Below are positions 43,479-52,280 of a DNA stretch of 64,000 nucleotides, piece after piece. The stretch's first letter is position 1; the number at the start of each line of letters is the position of its first letter. The notes under the pieces were generated by a model. That model was not told where the DNA came from and searched no databases. It saw only the letters and a list, made by a program, of their open reading frames with translations. The DNA is taken from positions 62,001 to 126,000 of the forward strand of contig JBHJGM010000002.1 of the NCBI GenBank assembly GCA_050331815.1, in the 5' to 3' direction. This DNA is from JBHJGM01 sp050331815 (GTDB lineage: Bacteria > Verrucomicrobiota > Verrucomicrobiia > Opitutales > JBHJGM01). The position numbers and the translations under genes are program-made.

Positions 43479-44531
43479 ATGCCTGGACTTTTAAGTGCTT
43501 TTTCCTTCGGGCTCTTCGCAGGCGTAGCCATGCTCAGCCTCGGCATGAACCTCTCCGCGGATACCGAGCCAGCTTACGTCAACCCGGTGGGCGGCGACAT
43601 CCGCATGGGTGACCCTTTTGTCGTACGTTATGCGGATACCTACTACCTGACGGGCACCACGCGCGGCGGCGGCTTTCAGTACTGGACTTCGCCGGACCTG
43701 GTGAAGTGGTCGCACGGCGGGTTTCTCTTTCGGCACCAGGAGGCCAGCTGGGGCGAGCGCAGTTTTTGGGCTCCGGAACTGTTCACCTGCCGCGGTAAGT
43801 ACTACCTGGCCTACAGCGCAGCGCGCGGAAAACGTGGGGAAGGTCCCGGGTTCCGGCTTTGCCTGGCCGTGAGTGATCAGCCCGAAGGTCCTTACGAGGA
43901 TCTGCATGCGCCCTGGATTGATTATGACGTCCCCTGCATCGACGCGCATGTTTACTTCGATACCGATGGGGCGCCGTACCTGTACTTTACCGAGGTGGGC
44001 ATCCGGCGCGGCGAACAGCTCAAGCTGACGGCGGTGACCTACGGGGTGCGCCTGAGCGAGGACTTGAGCGAGCCAGTTGGCGAGCGTATCGAGTGCGTGC
44101 GCGCCGACCAGCCGTGGGAAATGCCCGAAGAAGGCCGCTCGCACTGCACCGAAGGGGCCTTTGTCTTTCGCGAGGGTGGCACCTATTACATGACGTATTC
44201 AGCAAACCACTACGCCGAACCTTTTTACGGCATCGGTTATGCCACCGCATCGGGTCCGCTTGGCCCCTGGACAAAGTACCCGGATAATCCGATCGTGGCA
44301 GCGAACCTGGAGATCGGCGTCTCGGGTCCGGGCCACAACTGCTTCGTTCATTCGCCCGACGGGACGGAGCGCTTCATGGTCTATCACGCGCACGCGGATT
44401 TGGAAAAACCCTCCGGCGAGCGCACCGTGAACATCGACCGCGTACGCATCGAGGCCGATGGCCGGCTGGTCCTCGACGGGCCGACGCGCACCCCGCAGCC
44501 CATGCCCTCGGGCGCTTTGAACGCACCCTAG
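43479..44531 (+). CDS. Exported glycoside hydrolase family 43
   Basis: 350 residues with an N-terminal signal peptide (LLSAFSFGLFAGVAMLSLGM). Five-bladed beta-propeller with the catalytic base Asp45 in RMGDPFVVRYADTYYL, the pKa-modulating Asp in CIDAHVYFDTDG and the general acid Glu in HCTEGAFVFREGG. GH43 enzymes are arabinofuranosidases, xylosidases or galactanases acting on plant or algal polysaccharide; no accessory carbohydrate-binding domain is present. Stand-alone gene, not in a visible polysaccharide-utilisation cluster. Confidence 0.9.
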   Translation: MPGLLSAFSFGLFAGVAMLSLGMNLSADTEPAYVNPVGGDIRMGDPFVVRYADTYYLTGTTRGGGFQYWTSPDLVKWSHGGFLFRHQEASWGERSFWAPELFTCRGKYYLAYSAARGKRGEGPGFRLCLAVSDQPEGPYEDLHAPWIDYDVPCIDAHVYFDTDGAPYLYFTEVGIRRGEQLKLTAVTYGVRLSEDLSEPVGERIECVRADQPWEMPEEGRSHCTEGAFVFREGGTYYMTYSANHYAEPFYGIGYATASGPLGPWTKYPDNPIVAANLEIGVSGPGHNCFVHSPDGTERFMVYHAHADLEKPSGERTVNIDRVRIEADGRLVLDGPTRTPQPMPSGALNAP

Positions 44532-44543
44532 AGGGTGCCTGGT

Positions 44544-47015
44544 TCAACCGCCGTCGACGGTGCCGATGCGGATGCCTCCGAGCTCGTCGACCGCGAACTG
44601 GTCAAAGCTGGCGCGGTCTTCGATGAGGTTGCCTCCGCGGCTGACGTTGAGGATGAAGTTGACCCGCCCCGGTGCGCTGGAGCCAAAGTTTGGATACCGT
44701 CCGTCGATGGGTCCGTTGAGCGAGCGCAAGTCGACGTTGGAAACCAGCGGGAAGTCGACGTTAGACAGATTGATCGTGGTGGCATTCATCACGATGTCGC
44801 GCGGGTTGTTGTTGAAGCTCAAGCGGTCGACAGTGAGCGTCTTGTCGGCAAAGAGGTAAACGTTCTCGTTGTCGCCCACGGTGATTTCGCTGCCTTCGGC
44901 GATCAGCAGATTTTCCAGAGTCGCGACCGAAACCGAGCCGCGCGTGGAGGTCATGCGCACGTTGATAACGTTCAGGTCCGCGCCCGAGCCAAAGGCCAGG
45001 TGACTGCCCTCGTGCACAATGCTGACCGGTGTGGCGGTGTCCCGACTGTCGCGGCGGAACTCCAGCTGGTCGCCCGCGCCAAAGGCCACGACGGTGTCCG
45101 AAGCCGCGTTGCCGGAATCGATAACTAACTCGTTGACCGTCTCCGACACCTCCGGATTGTCGACGCCCGGCTCCGCTTGTGTCGGGATGTTGAAGGTCAG
45201 ATCGTCGAAAGCGGTGATGGCGAAGATGTTGCCTTGAATCGTGCCGCTGGGTGCGCCGTTTTCCTGCACTACGTAAGTGGCCACGTCGAGGTTGTTGGTG
45301 TTGATACCCACGTCGTTGCCGATGAAGGCGACCACGTCGTCAGGGGTGAAGCCAAAGAAGTCGCCTGTTTCGTCAAAGTCACGGGTGCCCAGCAGCCCGC
45401 CGTTGAGGCCGAGGAAGTCGGGCAGGGTTGCGCCGAGGCCATCCGGGTCCTCGGCCTCGAGAAACGCGAGGATGTTGTCGGTGATGTCGGTGCGCCCGCC
45501 GACTTCGCCCAGCAGCGCGATGACAAAGCCGTTGTAATCGTTGTTGATGAGCTCCTGGCGGTTGAACACCTGGCTGTCACTCAGCGTGTCGCCGACGATG
45601 ATCGTATCGGTCAGCAGCACGTTACCCAACTGCCCGGCCTGGATGAGCTGCTCGTTGATCACACCGTCGCCGATGTTGAAGAGTGCCTCGAGGATGCGCG
45701 GCTCGTTGACCGAGCGGGTGGGTACCTGCGTCGCCAGTTGAAGTTGCGCGGCGGCCAGGATCAACTCGTCGCCGCTGCCGAGCAGGGCTTGCAGGTTGTC
45801 TTCGGAGAGCTCCGCGCGGGCCAGCAGGATGGCCAGTTCGGCGTTGCCCAGGTCGAAGAGGCTGCGCACGGTCGCGTCCGCGTAGGTAGTGAGCAGCATG
45901 AGCTCGTCGAAGGTAACGCCGCTGCCCTCGTTGAGCGCGGCGAGCGCGTCGATCTCGTCGGGCACGAGCGTTGCGCCGAACAGCGTCTCGAAGATGGGCT
46001 CGTCAGCGACGCCGGAGAGGAACTGCAGGTTTGGCAAGGACAGCCCCTGCGCATAAGCGAGTTCCGGCGTGGTATCGAGCCAACTGATCACAACCTCCGC
46101 CTGCGCCAGCGTCAGCCCCAGATCGATGAAGCTCTGAACGGCCAGCGCGGCGTTGAAGTCCGGGCCGATCGTCGGAAAACTGCCGTCGCCCTCGGGAGGT
46201 GCGTCCGGCAGATCAAACTGTTGTTCGCGGGCCTGCTCGTCGACAATCACGACAAACTCCTCGGGAACCTCGATTATCTGGAATTGGTCGCCCTCGGGCG
46301 CGTCGCCGATCAGCAGGTTGGAGGGGCCGAGAATGCGCCGTGACTGACGGCGGGCCTGGTCGTTGATTTCGGCCAGCGAAGCCAGCGGGGTGTCAAAGCC
46401 ATTCAGCAGCAGCGAGGAGGCCACGAGCTCTTCCAGGTCGATGGTCAGGATAGGCGAGCGCACGTTTTCGCCCGGGGTGACGAAGGCCACTTGTCCGGCG
46501 TCGAGCACGTCGACGGTGCCATCCTCGTAGATGATTTGGGCGACGCCTTCGAGCACGACCAGCTTGAAGCCGCCGTTGCTGGTAGCGGCGATGGCGATGG
46601 TGGTGCCCAGCACCGAAGCGCTCGCCTCACTGGTGCGGATGGTCCCGCCACCCAGACCCTTTGGCGAATGAAAGAGCAAGCTGCCCGTCTTTAGATCGAT
46701 CACGCGCTGCTCTGGATCGAACGAGAAAATCGTGTTGGAGCCCACACGGGTGACGGTGCCGTCGGGGGCCAGCAGTTCGGCCCGCGAGCGGTTGGCGGTG
46801 GCCATCAGGTCGGGCGCTTCGAAGGTCTTGTCCACGACGGCCGGAACCTGCTTCAAATCCTCGGCGTCGACGATTTTGACGTCGTTGACAACTTTGGTGA
46901 CGGTTGCCTTTGAGAAAGGCATGCCTTTGTCCTCCGGCGCGTCGTTTTGGGCCAGGACGGTCTGCGCGGAGAGGGAGAGCGCCAGAACAGAGAGAGTGGT
47001 GGTAAGGAGCTTCAT
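44544..47015 (-). CDS. Large exported FecR-domain protein
   Basis: 823 residues from ATG 47015, where a signal peptide begins (LLTTTLSVLALSLSAQTVLA). Residues 45-190 form a FecR-type beta domain (SRAELLAPDGTVTRVGSNTI, RTSEASASVLGTTIAIAATS, VVLEGVAQIIYEDG and VLDAGQVAFVTPG). About 600 residues of Asp/Leu-rich, Cys-free sequence follow with many ALLARAELSEDNLQ-like short repeats, and a C-terminal beta-strand-rich part. Exported FecR proteins without a membrane anchor are common in Verrucomicrobiota; this is not a canonical sigma regulator. Function unknown, probably surface. Confidence 0.8.
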   Translation of the reverse strand: MKLLTTTLSVLALSLSAQTVLAQNDAPEDKGMPFSKATVTKVVNDVKIVDAEDLKQVPAVVDKTFEAPDLMATANRSRAELLAPDGTVTRVGSNTIFSFDPEQRVIDLKTGSLLFHSPKGLGGGTIRTSEASASVLGTTIAIAATSNGGFKLVVLEGVAQIIYEDGTVDVLDAGQVAFVTPGENVRSPILTIDLEELVASSLLLNGFDTPLASLAEINDQARRQSRRILGPSNLLIGDAPEGDQFQIIEVPEEFVVIVDEQAREQQFDLPDAPPEGDGSFPTIGPDFNAALAVQSFIDLGLTLAQAEVVISWLDTTPELAYAQGLSLPNLQFLSGVADEPIFETLFGATLVPDEIDALAALNEGSGVTFDELMLLTTYADATVRSLFDLGNAELAILLARAELSEDNLQALLGSGDELILAAAQLQLATQVPTRSVNEPRILEALFNIGDGVINEQLIQAGQLGNVLLTDTIIVGDTLSDSQVFNRQELINNDYNGFVIALLGEVGGRTDITDNILAFLEAEDPDGLGATLPDFLGLNGGLLGTRDFDETGDFFGFTPDDVVAFIGNDVGINTNNLDVATYVVQENGAPSGTIQGNIFAITAFDDLTFNIPTQAEPGVDNPEVSETVNELVIDSGNAASDTVVAFGAGDQLEFRRDSRDTATPVSIVHEGSHLAFGSGADLNVINVRMTSTRGSVSVATLENLLIAEGSEITVGDNENVYLFADKTLTVDRLSFNNNPRDIVMNATTINLSNVDFPLVSNVDLRSLNGPIDGRYPNFGSSAPGRVNFILNVSRGGNLIEDRASFDQFAVDELGGIRIGTVDGG

Positions 47016-47197
47016 AACGGGCGGATCCAAGTGTAGCCAGGTAGTATACCGGAAAACGGGACTGGAGAGAATAGGTTCGATCCCTCAAGGGCCCTCGGGG
47101 GATTCCCCTACCAGAACAGCTTTGTCATCGATGCCAGGCGAGCGCTACGGAGGCAATCCTTGTTGCGCTGCCGGGGTTGGATGCTTTTGATGCCCGC

Positions 47198-47815
47198 ATG
47201 CTCGATCGCTGGTTCAATGCGCAGCGCCCAGCTCCGGCGGGCGAATACCTGGCCCTGGTCATGGCTGTTTTGGTCGCCACGGCCGCCTTCATGGCGTTTT
47301 CATGGTGGAGCGTGGAGCACGGTGTGCCGTCCTTGTTGGCCGGTGGGCACAAGGAAGCTGAAGCCACCACCACGGAGGAAGTCGCCGCCGAAGCGGAGTC
47401 TGCCACGGCGGACGCTTCCACGGATGTTTCCACCGAGGAGGGGGCGGCAACCGCGGAGAACGAACCAAGCGAAGTCACCGAAACTGCCACCGCCGAGACG
47501 GAAACGACCGAAGAGGCGGCCACCGACGCTGTGGACGCAGTTTCAGAAACGGCGGCGGCAAGTGTGGCGGAGCCTGCAGTGGCCGAAGAAGCCCACGACG
47601 ACCACGGCTCGAACCTGCCACTCGTCATTTTCCTCTGCCTCATCGGGGCCATCTTCGCCTCGGGGTTCTGGATTTTGTTGGCTACGCGCCGGCTGAAAGA
47701 CGCGGGCTGGGCGCCGCTGTGGGCGATGCTGGTCGTTGTCCCGGGGATCAATCTGCTGGCGCTAATGGCCTTTGCGGCGATTCCCGGCGGCAAGGCCCTG
47801 GAGTCAGAAGCATGA
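47198..47815 (+). CDS. Membrane protein with long acidic Ala/Thr/Glu linker
   Basis: 205 residues from ATG 47198 (MLDRWFNAQRPAPAGEYLA); a TTG at 47177 is in frame. TM helix at about 18-38, then about 95 residues made almost only of Ala, Thr, Glu, Ser and Val, then a second membrane region (LVIFLCLIGAIFASGFWILL) and a third (LWAMLVVVPGINLLALMAFA). The last two resemble the DUF805-like end seen in small bacterial membrane proteins. The acidic linker would be extracytoplasmic if the first helix is a standard anchor. Function unknown. Confidence 0.65.
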   Translation: MLDRWFNAQRPAPAGEYLALVMAVLVATAAFMAFSWWSVEHGVPSLLAGGHKEAEATTTEEVAAEAESATADASTDVSTEEGAATAENEPSEVTETATAETETTEEAATDAVDAVSETAAASVAEPAVAEEAHDDHGSNLPLVIFLCLIGAIFASGFWILLATRRLKDAGWAPLWAMLVVVPGINLLALMAFAAIPGGKALESEA

Positions 47816-47849
47816 TTCAGTCTGCTTCTGATTGGTAAAATTCTTCTGC

Positions 47850-47876
47850 AAAACCCGGTGGAGCCTGGGTTTTTGC
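47850..47876 (+). terminator. Rho-independent terminator
   Basis: AAAACCC (47850-47856) pairs with GGGTTTT (47867-47873), with T following, 35 bases after the stop of the preceding membrane-protein gene. Confidence 0.75.
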
Positions 47877-47952
47877 TTTCTCTGCGGGCGTTTGGGCCGA
47901 ACTAACGAGGCAGGCATTGTCCGCACCCGGCGGCTGCCCGCCAACCTGAATT

Positions 47953-48489
47953 GTGACCACGATGACCCAGGTGAACGAAGAAACCATCGCTTCCACCACC
48001 GCCGCCGAGCTGGATAAAGGCCGGATGGGCAAATTTTTGAGCTTCCGCCTCAATGGACAATCCTACGCGGTGAACGTCCTGAAAGTGCGCGAGATCATCC
48101 GCCTGCAGGCCATCACCGCCCTGCCGCAGATGCCCGGTTACGTGCGGGGCGTCATCAACCTGCGCGGCAAGGTGATTCCGGTAGTCAGCCTCGGGGCCAA
48201 GCTCGGGATTGCCAGCGACGAAGAAGACGAACGCACCTGCATCATTGTACTGGAAGTTTCCTCCAGCGACGGCTCCAAGCAGACCGAAATCGGCTTTCTG
48301 GTGGAGCGCGTGGAAGACGTGTTCACGCTGGAAACCAAGGACTTTGAGCCCCCTCCGGACATGGGCGTGGCCGCCGCCTTCGCAGGCCTGCTCGGCATGG
48401 CCAAGCACGGCGACGTCGTGCGCAGCGTGCTGGACGTGGACAAGGTCATGGGCGTGGACGAGTTTTCCCAACTCGCCGCCGTGGCTTAG
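47953..48489 (+). CDS. cheW: Chemotaxis coupling protein CheW
   Basis: 178 residues. CheW fold of two beta-barrels: LSFRLNGQSYAVNVLKVREI, then MPGYVRGVINLRGKVIPVV, GFLVERVEDVFTL and VVRSVLDVDKVM. It docks chemoreceptors to CheA, which is encoded at 12.4-14.7 kb. It starts the motility region on the plus strand and is followed by a terminator; the flagellar genes next to it run on the opposite strand. Confidence 0.95.
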   Translation: MTTMTQVNEETIASTTAAELDKGRMGKFLSFRLNGQSYAVNVLKVREIIRLQAITALPQMPGYVRGVINLRGKVIPVVSLGAKLGIASDEEDERTCIIVLEVSSSDGSKQTEIGFLVERVEDVFTLETKDFEPPPDMGVAAAFAGLLGMAKHGDVVRSVLDVDKVMGVDEFSQLAAVA

Positions 48490-48521
48490 CTGGCACAGGC
48501 CAGGCACAGATCACACTTTCC

Positions 48522-48556
48522 GACGCGTTCGCCGTACCCGGCGGGCGCGTTTTTTG
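48522..48556 (+). terminator. Terminator after cheW
   Basis: ACGCG (48523-48527) pairs with CGCGT (48546-48550), with an inner CGCCG/CGGCG pairing, followed by six T. Confidence 0.8.
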
Positions 48557-48564
48557 GCGTCTGT

Positions 48565-48927
48565 CTAAGCCGTGAAAACGGGGTGCTTGCCCACGGGCGC
48601 GTGGGTGGGCGTACCGTACGCGCGGCGCACGCCCGAGGCCTTCTGAGCGCCGTGAAAGGTGGACGCCAGCTCGGTGCGATTGGTGCGGCGCAGGGCGGCC
48701 AGGGCTTCGGCATTGGCGATCTGTTGCCGCTGGATGTTCGTCAGCCTTCGGTCGATTTCCGGGTCTTCCGTGCGCAATTGCGCCCAGTGGCCCCGTTCGC
48801 GCAGGAACGCTTTCAGCAAGGGTTCTTTGCGCGGCAGGATCTGTGTCAGCAGCGCGTCGAGGTCGCCCCGTTCCAGGGCGCCGCGTTCTTCGGACAAGAG
48901 GGCTTCGAGTGTGTCGAGCAGGCGCAT
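48565..48927 (-). CDS. FlgN-like flagellar export chaperone (tentative)
   Basis: 120 residues from ATG 48927; the open frame extends to 49008 but overlaps the fliS end. Predicted all-helical: MRLLDTLEALLSEERGALER and KEPLLKAFLRERGHWAQL, then QIANAEALAALRRTNRTEL. Length, helical layout, an early Leu/Glu-rich helix and position directly after fliS fit FlgN, which escorts hook-filament junction proteins FlgK and FlgL to the export apparatus. FlgN is poorly conserved, so the name is tentative. Confidence 0.55.
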   Translation of the reverse strand: MRLLDTLEALLSEERGALERGDLDALLTQILPRKEPLLKAFLRERGHWAQLRTEDPEIDRRLTNIQRQQIANAEALAALRRTNRTELASTFHGAQKASGVRRAYGTPTHAPVGKHPVFTA

Positions 48928-48970
48928 GGCAAACGTTACCAGGTCCTGATCGGCGGATCGGGGCGAAGTT

Positions 48971-49450
48971 TTAGGCGGAACGGAACAGCGTTGAGCCGGC
49001 GCTTTCACCCTCGGCGGGCGCGGCGGCGGGCTGCCCCACCGGGTTCTCGGCCTCGTGCTTGGCCAGCATCTGGGACCAGCCGTCGCGCAGTTCCATTACC
49101 ATGGGCTCGATCTCAACCACGCACTCGCGGCGCTTGTGGATGTTGGCTTCGTTGAGCTTGGCGAAGAAAAAATCGTAGAGTTTATAGAGCGTCTCGGGCA
49201 GTTCCCCGGGCACGTTCATATCGAGGTTGGCCTGCAACTCCGTAATGATCCGCTGGGCGCGAATCAGGTTGTTGGAGATGGCCTCGTTACGTTGGGTGGG
49301 ATTGAGGGACTGGTTGTCAAAGGCGGCCTTGGCGGCCCCGGTGAAGCGTAGAATACCGTCAAAAAGCATCAGGACGATGCGGCCCGGAGAGGCTGTTTGG
49401 ACGGAGACCGCCTTGTAGGAACTGGCTTTGGACTTGGGAGCGTAAATCAT
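48971..49450 (-). CDS. fliS: Flagellin export chaperone FliS
   Basis: 159 residues. AYKAVSVQTASPGRIVLMLFDG-like start (here SSYKAVSVQTASPGRIVL) and LPETLYKLYDFFFAKLNEAN are hallmarks of FliS, a four-helix chaperone that holds flagellin unpolymerised before secretion. The C-terminal 25 residues are an Ala/Pro/Gly-rich tail. It lies between the FlgM-like and FlgN-like genes. Its presence implies a flagellin gene elsewhere in the genome. Confidence 0.93.
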   Translation of the reverse strand: MIYAPKSKASSYKAVSVQTASPGRIVLMLFDGILRFTGAAKAAFDNQSLNPTQRNEAISNNLIRAQRIITELQANLDMNVPGELPETLYKLYDFFFAKLNEANIHKRRECVVEIEPMVMELRDGWSQMLAKHEAENPVGQPAAAPAEGESAGSTLFRSA

Positions 49451-49612
49451 TCGCCGAGAACGGTATGGGTGGCGATTTCAGCCAGCGCCTGACGTTGGTG
49501 AGCTGAGCTGGTGTGCCCGGCTCGCTGCGAGGTAAGTCGGCAGGCTGCCTGGTGTTCTTGAGAACTCATACTTGGTTTGCAGGCGGTCGACCGGGCAGAC
49601 GTCACCACTGTG

Positions 49613-49650
49613 TAAAAAAAAGTAAGGCCCCCCGGGGTCGGGAGGCCTTA
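49613..49650 (-). terminator. Terminator after the FlgM-like gene
   Basis: On the minus strand TAAGGCC (49650-49644) pairs with GGCCTTA (49629-49623) over a C/G-rich loop, followed by T8. It ends the FlgM-like transcript at about 90 bases past the stop. Confidence 0.85.
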
Positions 49651-49738
49651 ACTTCGCATCAGTGGGAAGAATCAGAATTCTTTGAAGTGTCTCAGGTAAT
49701 AAACAGGAAAGCTTCGTTTTTTTGCGTGGAACGCTCGC

Positions 49739-50068
49739 TCAGGCCTCTTCTTCGAGAAGCGAGGCGACCAGGCTGCGGGCCAGACGGTCGACATCGGCCT
49801 CGGAGGGGAAGTCCGGGTCCTCAAGCAGGGATTTGCCTTGAGCCACGACTTCGGGACGGATTTCGGGCTCGGCCATCAGTTGCTTAACCAGGGCGCGTTG
49901 GCGCAGGACTTCTTCGGAAGCGCTGAAGCGCTCCGCAGAGCCGTTGAGGCGGCCCTGGGTATCCAGTTCGTCAGGAGTGAAACCTTTCGAACCGACCTTG
50001 TTCCGGGGGCTGGTCTGGAAGCCTTCCAGACGGTCCGCGGAGTGGGAGTTGGTGGGATCGATATTCAT
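49739..50068 (-). CDS. FlgM-like anti-sigma-28 factor
   Basis: 109 residues, hydrophilic and probably disordered at the N-terminus (TNSHSADRLEGFQTSPRNK). The C-terminal half (EIRPEVVAQGKSLLEDPDFP, then DVDRLARSLVASLL) follows the FlgM pattern of a short helix, Val-x-x-Gly/Ala, and a terminal helix that binds sigma-28. A sigma-28-like promoter precedes it, as for flgM in other bacteria, and it has its own terminator. Similarity is weak, so the name is supported mainly by size, promoter and position. Confidence 0.6.
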   Translation of the reverse strand: MNIDPTNSHSADRLEGFQTSPRNKVGSKGFTPDELDTQGRLNGSAERFSASEEVLRQRALVKQLMAEPEIRPEVVAQGKSLLEDPDFPSEADVDRLARSLVASLLEEEA

Positions 50069-50115
50069 TGTAGCGTTTGGTGGTAGAATTGGCCCGATCA
50101 GGGCTATGCTGTATA

Positions 50116-50142
50116 TTTCGACAGATTAATCCGGAAGTTTAG
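50116..50142 (-). promoter_or_regulatory. Sigma-28 (FliA)-type promoter of the FlgM-like gene
   Basis: On the minus strand TAAA (50142-50139), exactly 15 bases, then GTCGAAAT (50123-50116), close to the class-3 flagellar consensus TAAA-N15-GCCGATAA. It lies 48 bases upstream of the ATG at 50068. Confidence 0.65.
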
Positions 50143-50358
50143 GCCGGTTTCTGGATATTTTTGCCGGAAAATTTTGCCCCCTATCCGGAAGATACCCGAG
50201 GCTAGTGAACGCAAAAACACCTTTAGAACCGCCACAAATCTTTGTGAAACGGATCCGCATCGACAGTCGGCCCGCCCGCTTAAGCCGCAAATGCGTTACA
50301 GAAGCGGCCCCGCTCCGCGTTGCGCGAGCTCCGCGCTTCGATTGCTGGCTGCCCCGAT

Positions 50359-51405
50359 CTAAAAGGCTTTTTGCCAGCCGACCGTGATCAGGTAGTCGAT
50401 TTCGAGTTGGGGACCGTCCAGGCGCTGGTAGACCGGTAGGCCGCCTTCCACCGCCAGTCGGTGTCCCGAAAAAACGCCCAGACTTTTTGGAGCCAGGAAA
50501 TTCACGCCAAAGAGCATGTCCAGTCGCGAGAAAGCGCGCAGGTCCGGGTCGGCGGTGGGCACCATCATCGGGTTGAGCGCGGGATCGGCACCGTCGATAT
50601 TGCCCTGGTACTGATAGCGGGTACGGGCCGAGAAGCTCAGCCACTCCGAGACAGCGCGGGCCAGCCAGACGGTACCTTCATATCGATTGCCCAGTTGGTA
50701 ATCGCGGTCGTTTTCGCCCAGGCGAAACGTTCCCATGAGCTGTCCACCCCAGCTCCAGGCCGCGGACTGACCGTTGTAGGTGATGCCAGGCATCGCGTCG
50801 AAGGTGCCCGAGCCCTGCTGCATCGGATAAGGCAGGATGGTGCCGCTGGGCGCGGCCGGGGTGGCGTCCATCTCGTCGATGGAGCCCGTGGGCGCGCTGA
50901 AGCCGAAATTCAGCAGGAGTTGCCCGCCATCGAACTCGGTCAGCTTGTAAATGCCGGAAAGCTTCAGATCGCCAATGCCTTCAGACTCGGTGGTGAAGAA
51001 ACCGCCCATGCCGGTCACGTGGTCCATCTCAAGGATTCGATAAGGCAGCATCGCCATCAAGGTAAGGCGATCGGTCGGCGCGTACATCAGCCCGACCATG
51101 TGCATCTGCATCGTCATGCGCACGGGCGTGACCGGAAATTGCGTGAGCACCTGAGCGGGTGTCAGTGTGTCGGTGCCATCGCGCAGCCCGTCCATCTCCA
51201 TGAACATGTAGCGGTATGACAGCATGAACTCGCCGCCTAGGTGGACATGGTCGCCCATCACGCCGATGGGCGCATGGCTGTCGACGCGGTGCGTCTCAAA
51301 TTTGTTGCCGAAGCCACTGCCAAAGTGGCTGCCAAAGGTGGCGGATCCACCGAGGATCCAGCAAAGAGTGAGCAGGGATTTCAGGGAGCGCAAATGTGGG
51401 GACAT
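50359..51405 (-). CDS. Outer-membrane beta-barrel of the Phenol_MetA_deg type, Met/His-rich
   Basis: 348 residues with a signal peptide near the start (LKSLLTLCWILGGSATFGS). The mature protein is beta-barrel-like, with aromatic residues ending each strand up to the final VGWQKAF. Met- and His-rich stretches recur: DSHAPIGVMGDHVHLGGEFM, SYRYMFMEMDG, RMTMQMHMVGLMYAPTDRLT and RILEMDHVTGMGGFF. This pattern is typical of the putative outer-membrane transporters found near copper-handling genes. No copper gene is visible here, so a metal-related role is inference. Confidence 0.75.
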   Translation of the reverse strand: MSPHLRSLKSLLTLCWILGGSATFGSHFGSGFGNKFETHRVDSHAPIGVMGDHVHLGGEFMLSYRYMFMEMDGLRDGTDTLTPAQVLTQFPVTPVRMTMQMHMVGLMYAPTDRLTLMAMLPYRILEMDHVTGMGGFFTTESEGIGDLKLSGIYKLTEFDGGQLLLNFGFSAPTGSIDEMDATPAAPSGTILPYPMQQGSGTFDAMPGITYNGQSAAWSWGGQLMGTFRLGENDRDYQLGNRYEGTVWLARAVSEWLSFSARTRYQYQGNIDGADPALNPMMVPTADPDLRAFSRLDMLFGVNFLAPKSLGVFSGHRLAVEGGLPVYQRLDGPQLEIDYLITVGWQKAF

Positions 51406-51508
51406 TTGCGTTTAAACAAGCTCCTAGCGTGCGCCTGACAAGCGCAATCAGAGCCTGGTTTTCGCTGCTCATACACGCTTCGGCCAAGGCGTGTTTGACA
51501 GAAAGTTT

Positions 51509-52234
51509 CTACGGGGTTTCGGCTGCTGGCGCGGGGGCCAGGTAGCTGGGGTCGAGCGGATCGGGCTGGCGCGGCGGGAGGGTCGAAAAGGCCAGAGCTG
51601 CGCAGTAGCTGGAAAAACGCCGCGGGCTCTGCAGCGTGCCGTGTGCGGTGTTCAGCGGAAAGGGCGAGGTGTTGCGCAGTTCCGTGAATTGCCGCGCGCC
51701 GGCCAGCACGCGAGGGTCACCGGAGTTGAAGAGGTGGTCGAAGGCCCAGAGGCTCTGACCTGACTCCAGCGAAACCAGCCGCAGTCGTAAACCGATGGCG
51801 ATCGGCTTGTAGGGTTCGTAGGTGGTCAACTCGGTGAAAATGAGCGCGTCTGCGTCGTAGCGCTCGATCAGTGTATCGAAAAGGTCTGGCGGGAGGGGGT
51901 AAACCGGCGAGAGCTGGTGCGTTCCATAGGCTTCGTAAAGCGCTTCGCGGCTGATGGAGAGCACCTCGAAGCGGCGGGAAAGGGTCAGCTCGCGGGCAAG
52001 GTTCTGGTCCAGTTCGTCGAGAAAGCGGGCGTTGGCGTCGGTGTAGTGAATCGGCAGCAGGATGACCCGCTGGACTGTGCCCGGCAACAGGGTGACGCCC
52101 AGCGTGTTGGCGGGCTGAAACGGCTCGGCGCGCACATTCACCTCGCGCGGGTCTGTCGAGTGGCGGCAGGCGCTCAGGGACAGAAGCAGCAACAGCGCGC
52201 ACCCTCCGATGCGCTTGCCCCTTTGTTGCCCCAT
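51509..52234 (-). CDS. Outer-membrane lipoprotein beside fliD (FlgO-like fold suspected)
   Basis: 241 residues from ATG 52234, which places a type-II signal (IGGCALLLLLSLSAC) with lipobox LSAC right after the charged start; a start at 52276 is in frame. The domain has LLPIHYTDANARFLDELDQN, ARELTLSRRFEVLSIS, DALIFTELTTYEPYKPIAIG and RLVSLESGQSLWAFDHLF, the TPM/CsgG-like layout seen in flagellar FlgO and curli-type lipoproteins. It lies 46 bases after fliD on the same strand, so a flagellar outer-membrane function is a fair guess. Confidence 0.65.
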   Translation of the reverse strand: MGQQRGKRIGGCALLLLLSLSACRHSTDPREVNVRAEPFQPANTLGVTLLPGTVQRVILLPIHYTDANARFLDELDQNLARELTLSRRFEVLSISREALYEAYGTHQLSPVYPLPPDLFDTLIERYDADALIFTELTTYEPYKPIAIGLRLRLVSLESGQSLWAFDHLFNSGDPRVLAGARQFTELRNTSPFPLNTAHGTLQSPRRFSSYCAALAFSTLPPRQPDPLDPSYLAPAPAAETP

Positions 52235-52280
52235 TCCCTGAAAAATCTTCAATCCCACGCCGTGTCCTCGATCCATCGGC

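Noticed and set aside
47074..47084. GGTTCGATCCC, resembling a tRNA T-loop
   Set aside because: The flanking bases do not form a 5-bp T-stem and no acceptor, D or anticodon stem can be drawn around it.
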